NCBI GenBank assembly: GCA_039180385.1
Contig: JBCDDJ010000124.1
Coordinates: 1 to 14,892 of the forward strand
Direction of reading: 5' to 3'
Length of the DNA stretch: 14,892 nucleotides
Source of the DNA: SIO4C1 sp039180385
GTDB lineage: Bacteria; Cyanobacteriota; Cyanobacteriia; Phormidesmidales; Phormidesmidaceae
Numbering within the stretch: position 1 is the stretch's first letter; each line of letters opens with the position of its first letter. Made by a program: the position numbers and the translations under genes. The notes below the pieces were generated by a model. That model worked only from the letters and a program-made list of their open reading frames with translations. It was not told the origin of the DNA and did not search any database. This document shows, piece after piece, positions 7,152 through 14,339 of this stretch.

Positions 7152-7178
7152 TTAGCATCCAAGAAGCAAGAGTGCTGA
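7152..7178. promoter_or_regulatory. CIRCE operator (HrcA binding site)
   Basis: TTAGCATCC-N9-GAGTGCTGA against the consensus TTAGCACTC-N9-GAGTGCTAA. Three mismatches in 18 arm positions, with exact 9-base spacing. HrcA bound here would block transcription from P1 at normal temperature. Confidence 0.85.
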
Positions 7179-7206
7179 GACAATCAGGCAGAATCGAATC
7201 TGTGGA

Positions 7207-7235
7207 TTGATTGAAGTTAGCTCGAACGCTTTATA
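7207..7235 (+). promoter_or_regulatory. Possible second groESL promoter P2
   Basis: TTGATT (7207-7212), a 17-base spacer, TTTATA (7230-7235). It lies downstream of CIRCE, so it would escape direct HrcA control. Both boxes are imperfect, so this is a weak call. Confidence 0.3.
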
Positions 7236-7245
7236 GGCAGATAGT

Positions 7246-7293
7246 TTGCTGGTCATTGCACATGACAGCAAGTTGGGCTTAAGCCTTTAAGCC
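7246..7293 (+). promoter_or_regulatory. Two hairpins in the groESL leader
   Basis: TTGCT-G-GTCAT (7246-7256) pairs with ATGAC-AGCAA (7262-7271) as a 10-bp stem with one bulged G and a 5-base loop. Next, GGCTTAA (7276-7282) pairs with TTAAGCC (7287-7293) around a 4-base loop. No T-run follows. They lie 62-110 bases before the groES ribosome site and would sit in the leader of transcripts from either promoter. Confidence 0.5.
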
Positions 7294-7368
7294 GAATGTC
7301 GCAACACTGCTTCAGACGGCACCACTTAATTTGTTTGCATCGTTGTAATAGTTTAGGAGGTTTGTTAA

Positions 7369-7680
7369 ATGGCAACCCTTGCTTTAAGTGTTGCAACTGT
7401 AAAGCCCTTGGGGGATCGAATTCTCGTCAAGGTAGGCGAAGCTGAAGAAAAGACAGCGGGTGGGATTCTGCTACCCGACACCGCTCAGGAAAAGCCCCAG
7501 ATTGGAGAAGTCACCCAGGTTGGCCTGGGCAAAAAAGGTGATGATGGCAAGCGCCGCCCCCTTGATATAGCCGTTGGAGATCGCGTTCTCTACTCTAAGT
7601 ATGGAGGCACTGAGATGAAGCTTGGTGGAGACGATTATATGCTGCTGCGAGAGCAGGATATCCTTGCAACTATCGCATAG
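7369..7680 (+). CDS. groES: Co-chaperonin GroES
   Basis: 103-aa heptameric lid that caps GroEL and closes the folding chamber in the cytoplasm. Visible are the N-terminal VKPLGDRILVKV strand (11-22), the mobile loop with the GroEL-binding GGILLP (31-36), and the roof and core strands through GDRVLYSKYGG (70-80). The C-terminal DDYMLLREQDILA is typical of the family. The length and the short N-terminal extension before VKPLGDR match cyanobacterial GroES. AGGAGG at 7355-7360 stands eight bases before the ATG. It is the first gene of a two-gene operon, 73 bases ahead of groEL, controlled by the CIRCE promoter. Confidence 0.98.
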   Translation: MATLALSVATVKPLGDRILVKVGEAEEKTAGGILLPDTAQEKPQIGEVTQVGLGKKGDDGKRRPLDIAVGDRVLYSKYGGTEMKLGGDDYMLLREQDILATIA

Positions 7681-7753
7681 TCTGTTTCTTCCCTTATTCG
7701 CCCCGAGTTGTTGTTTCATATCCTTTGCAGTCTTTAGGAGATAGGTCTGAATC

Positions 7754-9385
7754 ATGGCTAAAGCAATTACTTACTACGATGATGCTCGCCGTGCTCTGGA
7801 GAAAGGCATTGATGCATTGGCAAGTGCAGTGGCAGTCACAATGGGGCCGAAAGGTCGCAACGTTGTGCTTGAGAAAAAATTTGGCGCACCTCAAATTGTG
7901 AATGACGGGGTCACGATTGCCAAAGAAATCGAATTGGAAGATCACATCGAAAACACGGGTGTTGCCTTGCTGCGCCAGGCGGCATCTAAGACGAATGACG
8001 CAGCTGGCGATGGCACTACCACAGCTACTGTGTTAGCCCATGGCATTGTCAAGGAAGGCCTCCGTAATGTGGCTGCAGGCGCTAATCCGGTTGCCCTCAA
8101 GCGAGGGATTGATCAGGCAGCTCAGTTTTTAGTTGAACGAATTGCTGAGCACGCCCGCCCTGTGAATGACTCTACAGCTATTGCTCAAGTAGCCACTATC
8201 TCTGCAGGAAATGATGAGGTTGTCGGTCAGATGATTGCTGAGGCAATGGCAAAAGTTGGACAAGAAGGCGTCATTTCCCTCGAAGAAGGCAAGTCTATGA
8301 CCACTGAGGTTGAAGTGACTGAGGGCATGCGGTTTGACAAAGGCTATATTTCTCCCTACTTTGCCACCGATCCAGAGCGCATGGAAGCCGTCTTAGAGGA
8401 TGCCTATGTGCTACTGACCGATAAAAAGATTACAGTCGTACAGGACTTAGTGTCCATCCTGGAGCAGGTTTCTCGCGCTGGCAAACCCCTACTGATTATT
8501 GCTGAGGATATTGAAAAGGAAGCCCTGGCCACCCTGGTCGTGAACCGTATGCGTGGGGTCTTGAATGTAGCCGCTGTTAAAGCTCCTGGCTTTGGCGACC
8601 GCCGCAAAGCCATGCTAGAGGACATCGCGATCTTAACCGGTGGCAAGGTGATCACTGAGGATATTGGCCTGACCTTAGAAGATGTCAAACTTGATTTGTT
8701 GGGTCAAGCGCGACGCATCACCATCACCAAAGATCACACTACTTTAGTGGCAGAAGGCAGCGAACTCGCCGTCAAAGCCCGCTGTGAGCAAATCCGTCGC
8801 CAGCTCGATGAAACAGATTCTTCATACGATCGGGAAAAGCTTCAGGAGCGTTTAGCCAAGCTCTCAGGTGGGGTTGCTGTCGTAAAAGTGGGAGCTGCCA
8901 CCGAAACTGAGATGAAGGACCGAAAGCTGCGCTTGGAAGATGCCATCAATGCCACCAAAGCGGCTGTAGAAGAAGGGATTGTACCGGGTGGAGGGACTAC
9001 GCTGGCCCACCTGTCTCCTGTTTTGGAGCATTGGGCAGCTGAGCATCTGAGCAATGAAGAGTTGACTGGGGCGACTATTGTGGCCCGAGCCCTGATCACC
9101 CCTCTGTATCAAATTGCAGAAAATGCTGGACAAAACGGTGCTGTGGTTGCGGAGAATGTACGAACTAAAGACTTTAATGTGGGATATAATGCTGCTGAGA
9201 ATCGCTATGTCGATATGTTCGAGGCCGGAATTGTTGACCCTGCTAAGGTCACTCGATCTGCCCTCCAAAATGCAGCATCTATTGCCAGTATGGTCTTGAC
9301 CACTGATTGCATTGTGGTAGACAAGCCAGAGCCCAAAGAGGCCGTTCCAACAGGGGGCGGTGCTGGAGGTGACTTCGGTTACTAA
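7754..9385 (+). CDS. groEL: Chaperonin GroEL (GroEL1 type)
   Basis: 543-aa subunit of the tetradecameric ATP-driven folding chamber, cytoplasmic. The ATP-binding GDGTTTATVLA segment contains Asp87. The second catalytic aspartate, equivalent to E. coli Asp398, is Asp396 in LEDAINAT, followed by VEEGIVPGGG at 405-414. The apical domain (about 190-375) is complete. The C-terminus is GGGAGGDFGY rather than the GGM repeats of E. coli and cyanobacterial GroEL2, so this is the GroEL1 type normally found next to groES; the usual ending is GDFDY, here GDFGY. The start is ATG 7754 with AGGAG at 7736-7740, a rather long 13-base spacing that may lower translation relative to groES. Confidence 0.98.
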   Translation: MAKAITYYDDARRALEKGIDALASAVAVTMGPKGRNVVLEKKFGAPQIVNDGVTIAKEIELEDHIENTGVALLRQAASKTNDAAGDGTTTATVLAHGIVKEGLRNVAAGANPVALKRGIDQAAQFLVERIAEHARPVNDSTAIAQVATISAGNDEVVGQMIAEAMAKVGQEGVISLEEGKSMTTEVEVTEGMRFDKGYISPYFATDPERMEAVLEDAYVLLTDKKITVVQDLVSILEQVSRAGKPLLIIAEDIEKEALATLVVNRMRGVLNVAAVKAPGFGDRRKAMLEDIAILTGGKVITEDIGLTLEDVKLDLLGQARRITITKDHTTLVAEGSELAVKARCEQIRRQLDETDSSYDREKLQERLAKLSGGVAVVKVGAATETEMKDRKLRLEDAINATKAAVEEGIVPGGGTTLAHLSPVLEHWAAEHLSNEELTGATIVARALITPLYQIAENAGQNGAVVAENVRTKDFNVGYNAAENRYVDMFEAGIVDPAKVTRSALQNAASIASMVLTTDCIVVDKPEPKEAVPTGGGAGGDFGY

Positions 9386-9408
9386 CCACGCTTAGTCTGA
9401 AGCCGACA

Positions 9409-9452
9409 GCGATCACTTTTAGACGACGTTCAAAGCTTCTAAAAGTGATCGC
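9409..9452. terminator. Long hairpin after groEL
   Basis: GCGATCACTTTTAGA (9409-9423) and TCTAAAAGTGATCGC (9438-9452) are exact 15-base complements around a 14-base loop, 24 bases past the groEL stop. Flanking GTCTG and CAGAC could pair outside it. There is no T-run on either strand, so it may be a bidirectional terminator of the non-canonical cyanobacterial kind, or an mRNA-protecting 3' hairpin. Confidence 0.65.
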
Positions 9453-9552
9453 CCAGACCGACTTTGAACTTAGTCAGCTCAGATATGTCGTGATTGACCT
9501 AGTTAGCTCTGTCTGTTTGCCTGTGAGTTTGCATTAGGAGGAGATGTTGAGT

Positions 9553-9798
9553 ATGTGGACATGGCGCTCCCTAAAGCTCCTTGGCTGGCTCTTTGGGGTT
9601 ATTTTAAGACTGAATCTCTACATCCTGCTTCAATCCCGCTTTAGGCGTGTTTTTTATGCAACTAAGCTCATCAAATTTTCAATTCGTTGGGTGATTAGCC
9701 TGTTGTTTCTCAGTCTAATCATTTCATTCCCCCTTAGGCTGTCTAAGCATCTGTTCCGTAGGTCTGCTCAAAATCGCTATGCTGTTATGCCAAATTGA
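9553..9798 (+). CDS. Small basic membrane protein, unknown
   Basis: 81-aa protein I do not recognise. Two hydrophobic segments, about residues 6-25 and 43-61, are joined and flanked by Arg/Lys-rich stretches (QSRFRRVF, KHLFRRSAQNR), giving a very basic two-helix membrane protein. The frame also has ATG at 9544, but AGGAGGAG at 9536-9543 touches it. ATG 9553 is correctly spaced, so I chose it. The end overlaps the start of the next ORF by 20 bases if that gene starts at 9779, which suggests translational coupling. The function is unknown. Confidence 0.55.
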   Translation: MWTWRSLKLLGWLFGVILRLNLYILLQSRFRRVFYATKLIKFSIRWVISLLFLSLIISFPLRLSKHLFRRSAQNRYAVMPN

Positions 9799-10198
9799 AA
9801 TGCTTGCTCTGGATGATGAAGGCCAAGAGCCAAACTATTATATTGTCGGTCGCTACGGCTTTGATCCGGGGCTGCAGGAGCACGAAGAAGTCTGGATTAA
9901 TTGGCAAGTGTGGGATAAAAACTTTGAGATCAAGACGCAGGTCATTGGTCGTCGTAAGGAAGTTTATGTGGATGGTAAATCCATTGTGCTGGGAATGAGT
10001 GATGGCGAGAAAGCTAAATTTTCTGCTGTTTATCCCAACGGCATTGATACCCTACTGGAGGGAGCCAGTCTTTTCTTATTGCGAATTTTTGTAGAAGCCA
10101 AAGACAGGGCACAACTCTTTAAAATTCAAGAGGCGATGGCGCAAAATGGGCGAATGCTCAAGTCCCGAGAGCGGCGACTTCCCAAAACAATCCATTAG
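9779..10198 (+). CDS. Hypothetical protein
   Basis: 139-aa soluble protein with no recognised motif. It is mixed alpha/beta, with aromatic-rich strands (NYYIVGRYGF, EVWINWQVWDKNFEI) in the first half and a helical, Arg-rich C-terminus (MLKSRERRLPKTIH). No ribosome site is clear. ATG 9779 lies inside the previous gene, and a second in-frame ATG at 9800 is just after that gene's stop (TGA-A-ATG). Either way translation probably depends on the upstream ORF. The pair could be the membrane and soluble parts of one system, which is inference only. Confidence 0.6.
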   Translation: MLLCQIEMLALDDEGQEPNYYIVGRYGFDPGLQEHEEVWINWQVWDKNFEIKTQVIGRRKEVYVDGKSIVLGMSDGEKAKFSAVYPNGIDTLLEGASLFLLRIFVEAKDRAQLFKIQEAMAQNGRMLKSRERRLPKTIH

Positions 10199-10213
10199 AA
10201 CAGATGCAACTTT

Positions 10214-10240
10214 CTGATTGTAGTCAGCAGATATTTTTTT
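10214..10240 (+). terminator. Weak terminator after the 139-aa ORF
   Basis: A short CTGA/TCAG stem (10214-10217 with 10224-10227) is followed by a run of seven T at 10234-10240. The stem is too short to be convincing. Confidence 0.25.
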
Positions 10241-10342
10241 GTTTTGATTGTCAAATTTTAACACTTCGGAGGATTTTTATAGACTGAATTTGACGCAATT
10301 ATGACATTACAACTTGTTTGATGGTTTAAGGTCTCTAGTGTT

Positions 10343-11821
10343 ATGTCTTTACCCAGCGGCGTAATGATGCAGTTCTTCCATTGGTATGTGCCATCAGATG
10401 GCTCTCTATGGAATGAGCTTGCGGAGAAATCTAACGAACTTGCAGAGGTTGGAATTACAGCTACTTGGCTACCGCCAGCTTACAAAGGCATGTTTGGCTG
10501 CCAAGACGTCGGCTACAGCGTTTATGACCGGTATGACTTAGGCGAATTTGACCAAAAGGGCTCGGTGCGCACAAAGTATGGGACTCGTTGCGAATACGTT
10601 AATGCGGTTAAACAGGCAAAACAAAATGGTATAGCGGTTTATGCCGATGTGGTGATCAACCACATGATGGGGGCAGATCACCAAGAAGAGTTTAGAGCAA
10701 CTCCATATGATCCCGACAACAGGCATCGAGCCATTGGCGAGGAGATGCCAATTAAGTCTTGGACACATTTCACGTTTCCTGGGCGCAAGGGTAAGTATTC
10801 TGACATGGAGTGGCATTGGTGGCATTTCAATGCGACCGATTGCAACAGTTATACTGAAGAAAACTTCGAGGCAGTTTATCTCTTTGAGGGAAAGTCTTTT
10901 GAGAGTGAGGTAGATTTAGAGAAAGGCTCTTTTGACTACCTGATGGGCTGCGATCTGGATGTGAACAATCCAGAGGTTGTCGATGCCCTCAAGCGCTGGG
11001 GCGAATGGTACGTAGATATGATCGACCTCGACGGCTTTCGCTTTGATGCGGTAAAGCACGTAGAGGCCGGTTTCTTCCCGCAGTGGCTAATGCATATGCA
11101 GCGCTACAGCGGTCGACAGCTGTTCTCGGTGGGCGAATATTGGTCTGGTAAGATTGAGGCACTGCATCGCTTTATTGAGCTAACCAGCGGGATGGTGACG
11201 TTGTTCGATGCGCCTTTGCATTTTAACTTCCACCAGGCAAGCATGCAGGGCAGCAGTTACAATATGAGCACCATTTTTGACAATACTTTAGTCAAAACGC
11301 GACCTGGGCTGGCCGTTACACTCGTAGACAACCACGATTCGCAACCCTGCCAGGCGCTAGAGTCACCTGTCAAAGACTGGTTTAAGCCTTTGGCCTATGC
11401 GCTTATTTTGCTACGCAAAGACGGATATCCTTGTATATTCTATGCAGACTATTACGGGGCACGGTATATCGATGTAGATGCGAATGGCAATGAGCAGGAG
11501 ATTTCATTAGAGAGTCACCGATGTCTCATTGATAAGTTCCTATCGGTCCGGCAGACCTATGCCCATGGTGAACAGCGAGATTATTTTGATCATCCCAGTA
11601 CGGTTGGCTGGACCCGATTAGGAACGCAGAAAAATCCAGGCGGTATGGCTGTTATTCTCAGTAATGGCGATCAGGGCTACAAGTGGATGGACATAGGCCA
11701 ACCGAACCGTACTTATATCGATATCACTGGACATATCGACAAGCTCATAACAACGGATAAGCATGGCTGGGCAAATTTTTGTTGTGAGGCAGGATCTGTA
11801 TCCGTGTGGGTACCGCAGTAG
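10343..11821 (+). CDS. Cytoplasmic alpha-amylase (GH13 family)
   Basis: 492-aa enzyme that cuts internal alpha-1,4 bonds of glycogen, starch or maltodextrins. All four GH13 conserved regions are present: DVVINH (102-107), GFRFDAVKH with nucleophile Asp235 (231-239), GEYW with acid/base Glu265 (264-267), and VDNHD with Asp332 (328-332). The opening GVMMQFFHWYVPSDGSLW and the length of about 490 aa match the GH13_5 cytoplasmic group (E. coli AmyA, Bacillus liquefying amylase). No signal peptide is present, so the likely substrate is intracellular glycogen. AAGG at 10328-10331 is a weak ribosome site 11 bases before ATG 10343. No other glycogen gene is nearby. It appears to be its own transcription unit, 144 bases after the previous ORF. 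Confidence 0.95.
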   Translation: MSLPSGVMMQFFHWYVPSDGSLWNELAEKSNELAEVGITATWLPPAYKGMFGCQDVGYSVYDRYDLGEFDQKGSVRTKYGTRCEYVNAVKQAKQNGIAVYADVVINHMMGADHQEEFRATPYDPDNRHRAIGEEMPIKSWTHFTFPGRKGKYSDMEWHWWHFNATDCNSYTEENFEAVYLFEGKSFESEVDLEKGSFDYLMGCDLDVNNPEVVDALKRWGEWYVDMIDLDGFRFDAVKHVEAGFFPQWLMHMQRYSGRQLFSVGEYWSGKIEALHRFIELTSGMVTLFDAPLHFNFHQASMQGSSYNMSTIFDNTLVKTRPGLAVTLVDNHDSQPCQALESPVKDWFKPLAYALILLRKDGYPCIFYADYYGARYIDVDANGNEQEISLESHRCLIDKFLSVRQTYAHGEQRDYFDHPSTVGWTRLGTQKNPGGMAVILSNGDQGYKWMDIGQPNRTYIDITGHIDKLITTDKHGWANFCCEAGSVSVWVPQ

Positions 11822-12039
11822 AAGGATTTCAAATCACCTGACTTAGTAGGGACCGCATCTTATCATCTTCCGCAATAAGAGTTTTGGGACTATAGGGGTG
11901 TGAGTAGCATTGGATCAAAACGTATGTCAAGCATCTCTAGCTTGCTGCACCAATTAAACCTCTCTGGCGGAAGAGGGCTGAAAGTCTTATTCTGCCGTTG
12001 AGTAGTTGAGCACTTTTGCAATTCAAAGATGGGGCTACC

Positions 12040-13047
12040 TCAAAAAATCCGAATCCGCTCAATCTCCGTCTGAGAGAGCTTTTCCCTGCGACGGTCATAC
12101 AGCTTCGTCGTTCTCGGATCCTCATGGGCCGCCATTTCCTGGGCAATATCCAAACTACCCCCATTCTCTAGATAGTTGGTAATCCCAGATCCCCGAAACG
12201 AATGGTTGCAGATACGAGTTTCAATCTGGGCATCCAGCCCCCGCCGCTGCACCATATACCAGGCACTATTGGCACTGAGTCGATTTGAGCTGAGCTTTCG
12301 AGAACGCCCACGGGTCGAAGGAAATAGGGGACTTTGCTTCTCCCATCCATCCCCCAGCTGATGGGCAGCTGCCTCAATATATTGGTCTAGGTATTCCTCC
12401 AACAGATGATGCACCGGACGTTTCAAATATTTGCCCCCTTTCTCATGGAGCCGTACAAAGGCCCGCTTCCCCTGCACAAAATAGTCTTCTACGTTCATGG
12501 CCACCACCGCCCCAACGCGGGCAAAGGTAAAGAACATAATCCCAATCAGCGCCCGGTCGCGTAGGCCGATCACCTGCGAAGCATCAAAGCTGCTAAAGAG
12601 TTGTTGTAAATCCTCCAGTTCCAACACCGGAGTCTTGCCCTCCTTCACCTTGTGCTTCGGCCCTTTGACCGACTTCGCTGGATTCTCCTGAAGCACCTTG
12701 CCGTCAACCAGCCACTCAAAACACTGCCGCAGCGCCGCCAGGTGCTGGTTCACCGTTGGGGCCGATTTTCCAGAGCGCAACAACACCTCCCGGTAGGTCG
12801 CCACATGGGTAAACTGGATCGCGGCCAGGTCGCGCACCCCATTCTGGTCGCACCAATCGAGAAACTGATAGACCGCCCGGCGATACGCCTTGCGAGTATT
12901 CCCATTCTCAAGATGGGCAATGAAGAACTCCACAAACCGCCATCCCGCCTTCTCCGACGTCTGAGCCACCACGACCGGCACCGGCACCGAAAGCCCTGGC
13001 GCAACGACGAGCCCACCCCCCTCAACGCGATCGCACTTTTCCAACAT
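12040..13047 (-). CDS. Tyrosine recombinase / phage-type integrase
   Basis: 335-aa site-specific recombinase. The SAM-like N-terminal core-binding domain covers about 33-125 (TRKAYRRAVYQFLDWC, then TVNQHLAALRQCFEWL). The catalytic domain has the full set: Arg177 in TFARVGA, Lys203 in HEKGGK, His282 and Arg285 in HSFRGSGI, His308 in AAHEDPRTT and the nucleophile Tyr317 in KLYDRR. Family knowledge: it cuts and rejoins DNA through a 3'-phosphotyrosine link, either for integration or for dimer resolution. The gene is visibly richer in G+C than its neighbours, which suggests a different history. A 30-residue Val/Pro-rich N-terminal extension precedes the core. The start is ATG 13047-13045, with an AGGAG further upstream and GAGG close by. 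It is divergent from the 13461 gene, so it may be the integrase of that element. Confidence 0.93.
   Translation of the reverse strand: MLEKCDRVEGGGLVVAPGLSVPVPVVVAQTSEKAGWRFVEFFIAHLENGNTRKAYRRAVYQFLDWCDQNGVRDLAAIQFTHVATYREVLLRSGKSAPTVNQHLAALRQCFEWLVDGKVLQENPAKSVKGPKHKVKEGKTPVLELEDLQQLFSSFDASQVIGLRDRALIGIMFFTFARVGAVVAMNVEDYFVQGKRAFVRLHEKGGKYLKRPVHHLLEEYLDQYIEAAAHQLGDGWEKQSPLFPSTRGRSRKLSSNRLSANSAWYMVQRRGLDAQIETRICNHSFRGSGITNYLENGGSLDIAQEMAAHEDPRTTKLYDRRREKLSQTEIERIRIF
13027..13034. repeat. HIP1 octamer GCGATCGC
   Basis: Exact match, inside the first codons of the recombinase gene. Confidence 0.7.
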
Positions 13048-13233
13048 GCCTCACCCCACTCCTGTCAACCGCTTGTCACACACCTTAACCCCCACCCTCT
13101 ACTCCACTTTTTATACGTCATAATGTCTTTTTATCTTGGATAAAAAACAAGTGAGATCGCAAATCATCACACGATAGAAATGTAGTCGAATGATTACAAA
13201 AAATGAATCTATTTGCTGATTTACAGTAAATTT
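13048..13233. promoter_or_regulatory. AT-rich divergent region upstream of the recombinase
   Basis: The region between the recombinase and the rightward genes changes abruptly from C-rich to AT-rich near 13105. An exact inverted repeat TTTTTATC-TTG-GATAAAAA lies at 13128-13146, with CTTTTTAT repeated directly at about 13108 and 13127. TATAAA on the minus strand near 13112 could be the recombinase -10. These may be operator and promoter elements; none is certain. Confidence 0.35.
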
Positions 13234-13464
13234 TTGACAAACGGTCATTCTGACAATCTGCCTACTAGAGATGTAGTTGATGCATCTTGGGAAGACCCGT
13301 TGGAAGATGAGTCAGTTCAGGATAGGGTGTGGACTCAAAGTAAAGGCCATTCGTCGAAAGTGTAAGCTGCTAGAAAATAAAAAATCCAAACATGGTTTGC
13401 TTGGATTGAAAAAGAGTTGAACGAGATCATTGCGATTTCAGCTCAAGAGGGTGTGGAGCTGTGA
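13234..13464 (+). pseudogene. Small ORF interrupted by two in-frame TAA codons
   Basis: One reading frame from TTG 13234 to TGA 13464 (77 codons) reads like coding DNA: G-first codons, and acidic then helical residues such as DVVDASWEDPLEDESVQD and WFAWIEKELNEIIAIS. It is broken by TAA at 13363-13365 and 13378-13380, only five codons apart. Both are one base from CAA (Gln). The last stop overlaps the GTG start of the next gene (GTGA), as expected for an operon partner. There is no ATG and no good ribosome site, so the true start is uncertain. The most likely explanation is a decayed first gene of the rightward operon. The protein is not recognised. Confidence 0.4.
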
Positions 13465-14312
13465 GTATTGAAGTCAGCCAAATGACCCCGATTGTGGGGG
13501 GGATTGTGCTAGAGACAGGGCAAATCATCCCGATCAAATTCAAGGGACGCGAATTCAACGCGATTGTGATCGATCCAGATGGCCTGGGGAGCGGTAAACC
13601 TACTATTGGCGTGGGATATCGGGGGATGAGTCGGCATCTACAATTACCAGTTTCAACCATTTTCAAGAGGGTGTTTCCTTTAGAGGGGGTTGAATGGCTA
13701 GAACTGCCATCTGGCAAGCGCTTTAGGGTGTTTCGTTTAAGCGGCAATGACGGCAACGAATACAATGCGATTGAAGCGTCGGACTGGGTTGAGATCGCAG
13801 CGGACTGGTTAAAGAAACCGGGGCGCTTGGGGCAAAAGGCTAAAGAGGGGCTCATTGATTTCCTGGCCTGGTATGCAGCTGAAGGTCTCTACGCCCAGGC
13901 GTATACCTTTCTTAAACAGACCTACACCCGTGAGGATAGCGAAGTCATCCAACAGTGGCTGGTTTCAAGAGAAGCGGGTAAGCCTTATCGCAAAGACTGG
14001 GCCTATGTGATTGCGGATAAAGGAGGTGCCAGCCCCTACAAATATGGCAAATGGACCAATTATGTCTACCGGGGGCTTTTTGGGATGGATGCCGCTGAGA
14101 TGAAAGAAATCTGGGAATCGCCTGTATCGGGTTCTCGCCACGTTGCTCGGAACTACATTCCTGAGTCCGTCGGATTAGAGATGGTGGGCTACTGTGAAAA
14201 GCTGGTGTCTATCTATGAGCTGGATGACCTGGAGCGGGCTCATGATGAAGCGATTCGCATGACTCAGATTAAGTTTCAGCAGCGGTTGGATTCAGAACGG
14301 TTAGGCGGTTGA
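13461..14312 (+). CDS. Hypothetical protein of a mobile-element operon
   Basis: 283-aa protein, not recognised with confidence. The N-terminal half is beta-rich (PIVGGIVLETGQIIPIKF, then GKPTIGVGYRGMSRHL, VEWLELPSGKRFRVFRL). The C-terminal half is helical, with WTNYVYRGLFGMDAAEMKEI and ARNYIPESVGLEMVGYCEKL. That second pattern loosely resembles the C-terminal region of phage antirepressor/Bro-like proteins, an impression only. There is no signal peptide or membrane helix. The start is GTG 13461, which overlaps the stop of the broken upstream frame; ATG 13482 is an alternative seven codons in. It is followed 27 bases later by the exonuclease gene, probably in the same operon. Confidence 0.75.
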   Translation: MSIEVSQMTPIVGGIVLETGQIIPIKFKGREFNAIVIDPDGLGSGKPTIGVGYRGMSRHLQLPVSTIFKRVFPLEGVEWLELPSGKRFRVFRLSGNDGNEYNAIEASDWVEIAADWLKKPGRLGQKAKEGLIDFLAWYAAEGLYAQAYTFLKQTYTREDSEVIQQWLVSREAGKPYRKDWAYVIADKGGASPYKYGKWTNYVYRGLFGMDAAEMKEIWESPVSGSRHVARNYIPESVGLEMVGYCEKLVSIYELDDLERAHDEAIRMTQIKFQQRLDSERLGG

Positions 14313-14339
14313 TTTGACCATTGATAGGAGAGTGGCACT

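Larger units (their letters stand above)
6917..7368. promoter_or_regulatory. Divergent hsp20-groESL control region
   Basis: 452 bases with no ORF between two divergent heat-shock genes. Nearest hsp20 is a K-box-like palindrome (7025-7040). Then comes a promoter facing groES (7124-7151) with CIRCE immediately downstream (7152-7178), a second weaker promoter (7207-7235) and leader hairpins (7246-7293). The hsp20 promoter could not be placed with confidence; it should lie between 6931 and about 7025. Confidence 0.7.

Noticed and set aside
8404..9268. Antisense ORFs within groEL
   Set aside because: They are mirror frames of a strongly conserved gene, with no independent evidence.
13280..13420. 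46-codon plus-strand ORF with an ATG, basic in character
   Set aside because: It overlaps the better coding-like frame at 13234-13464, has no ribosome site and its codon pattern looks like a shadow.
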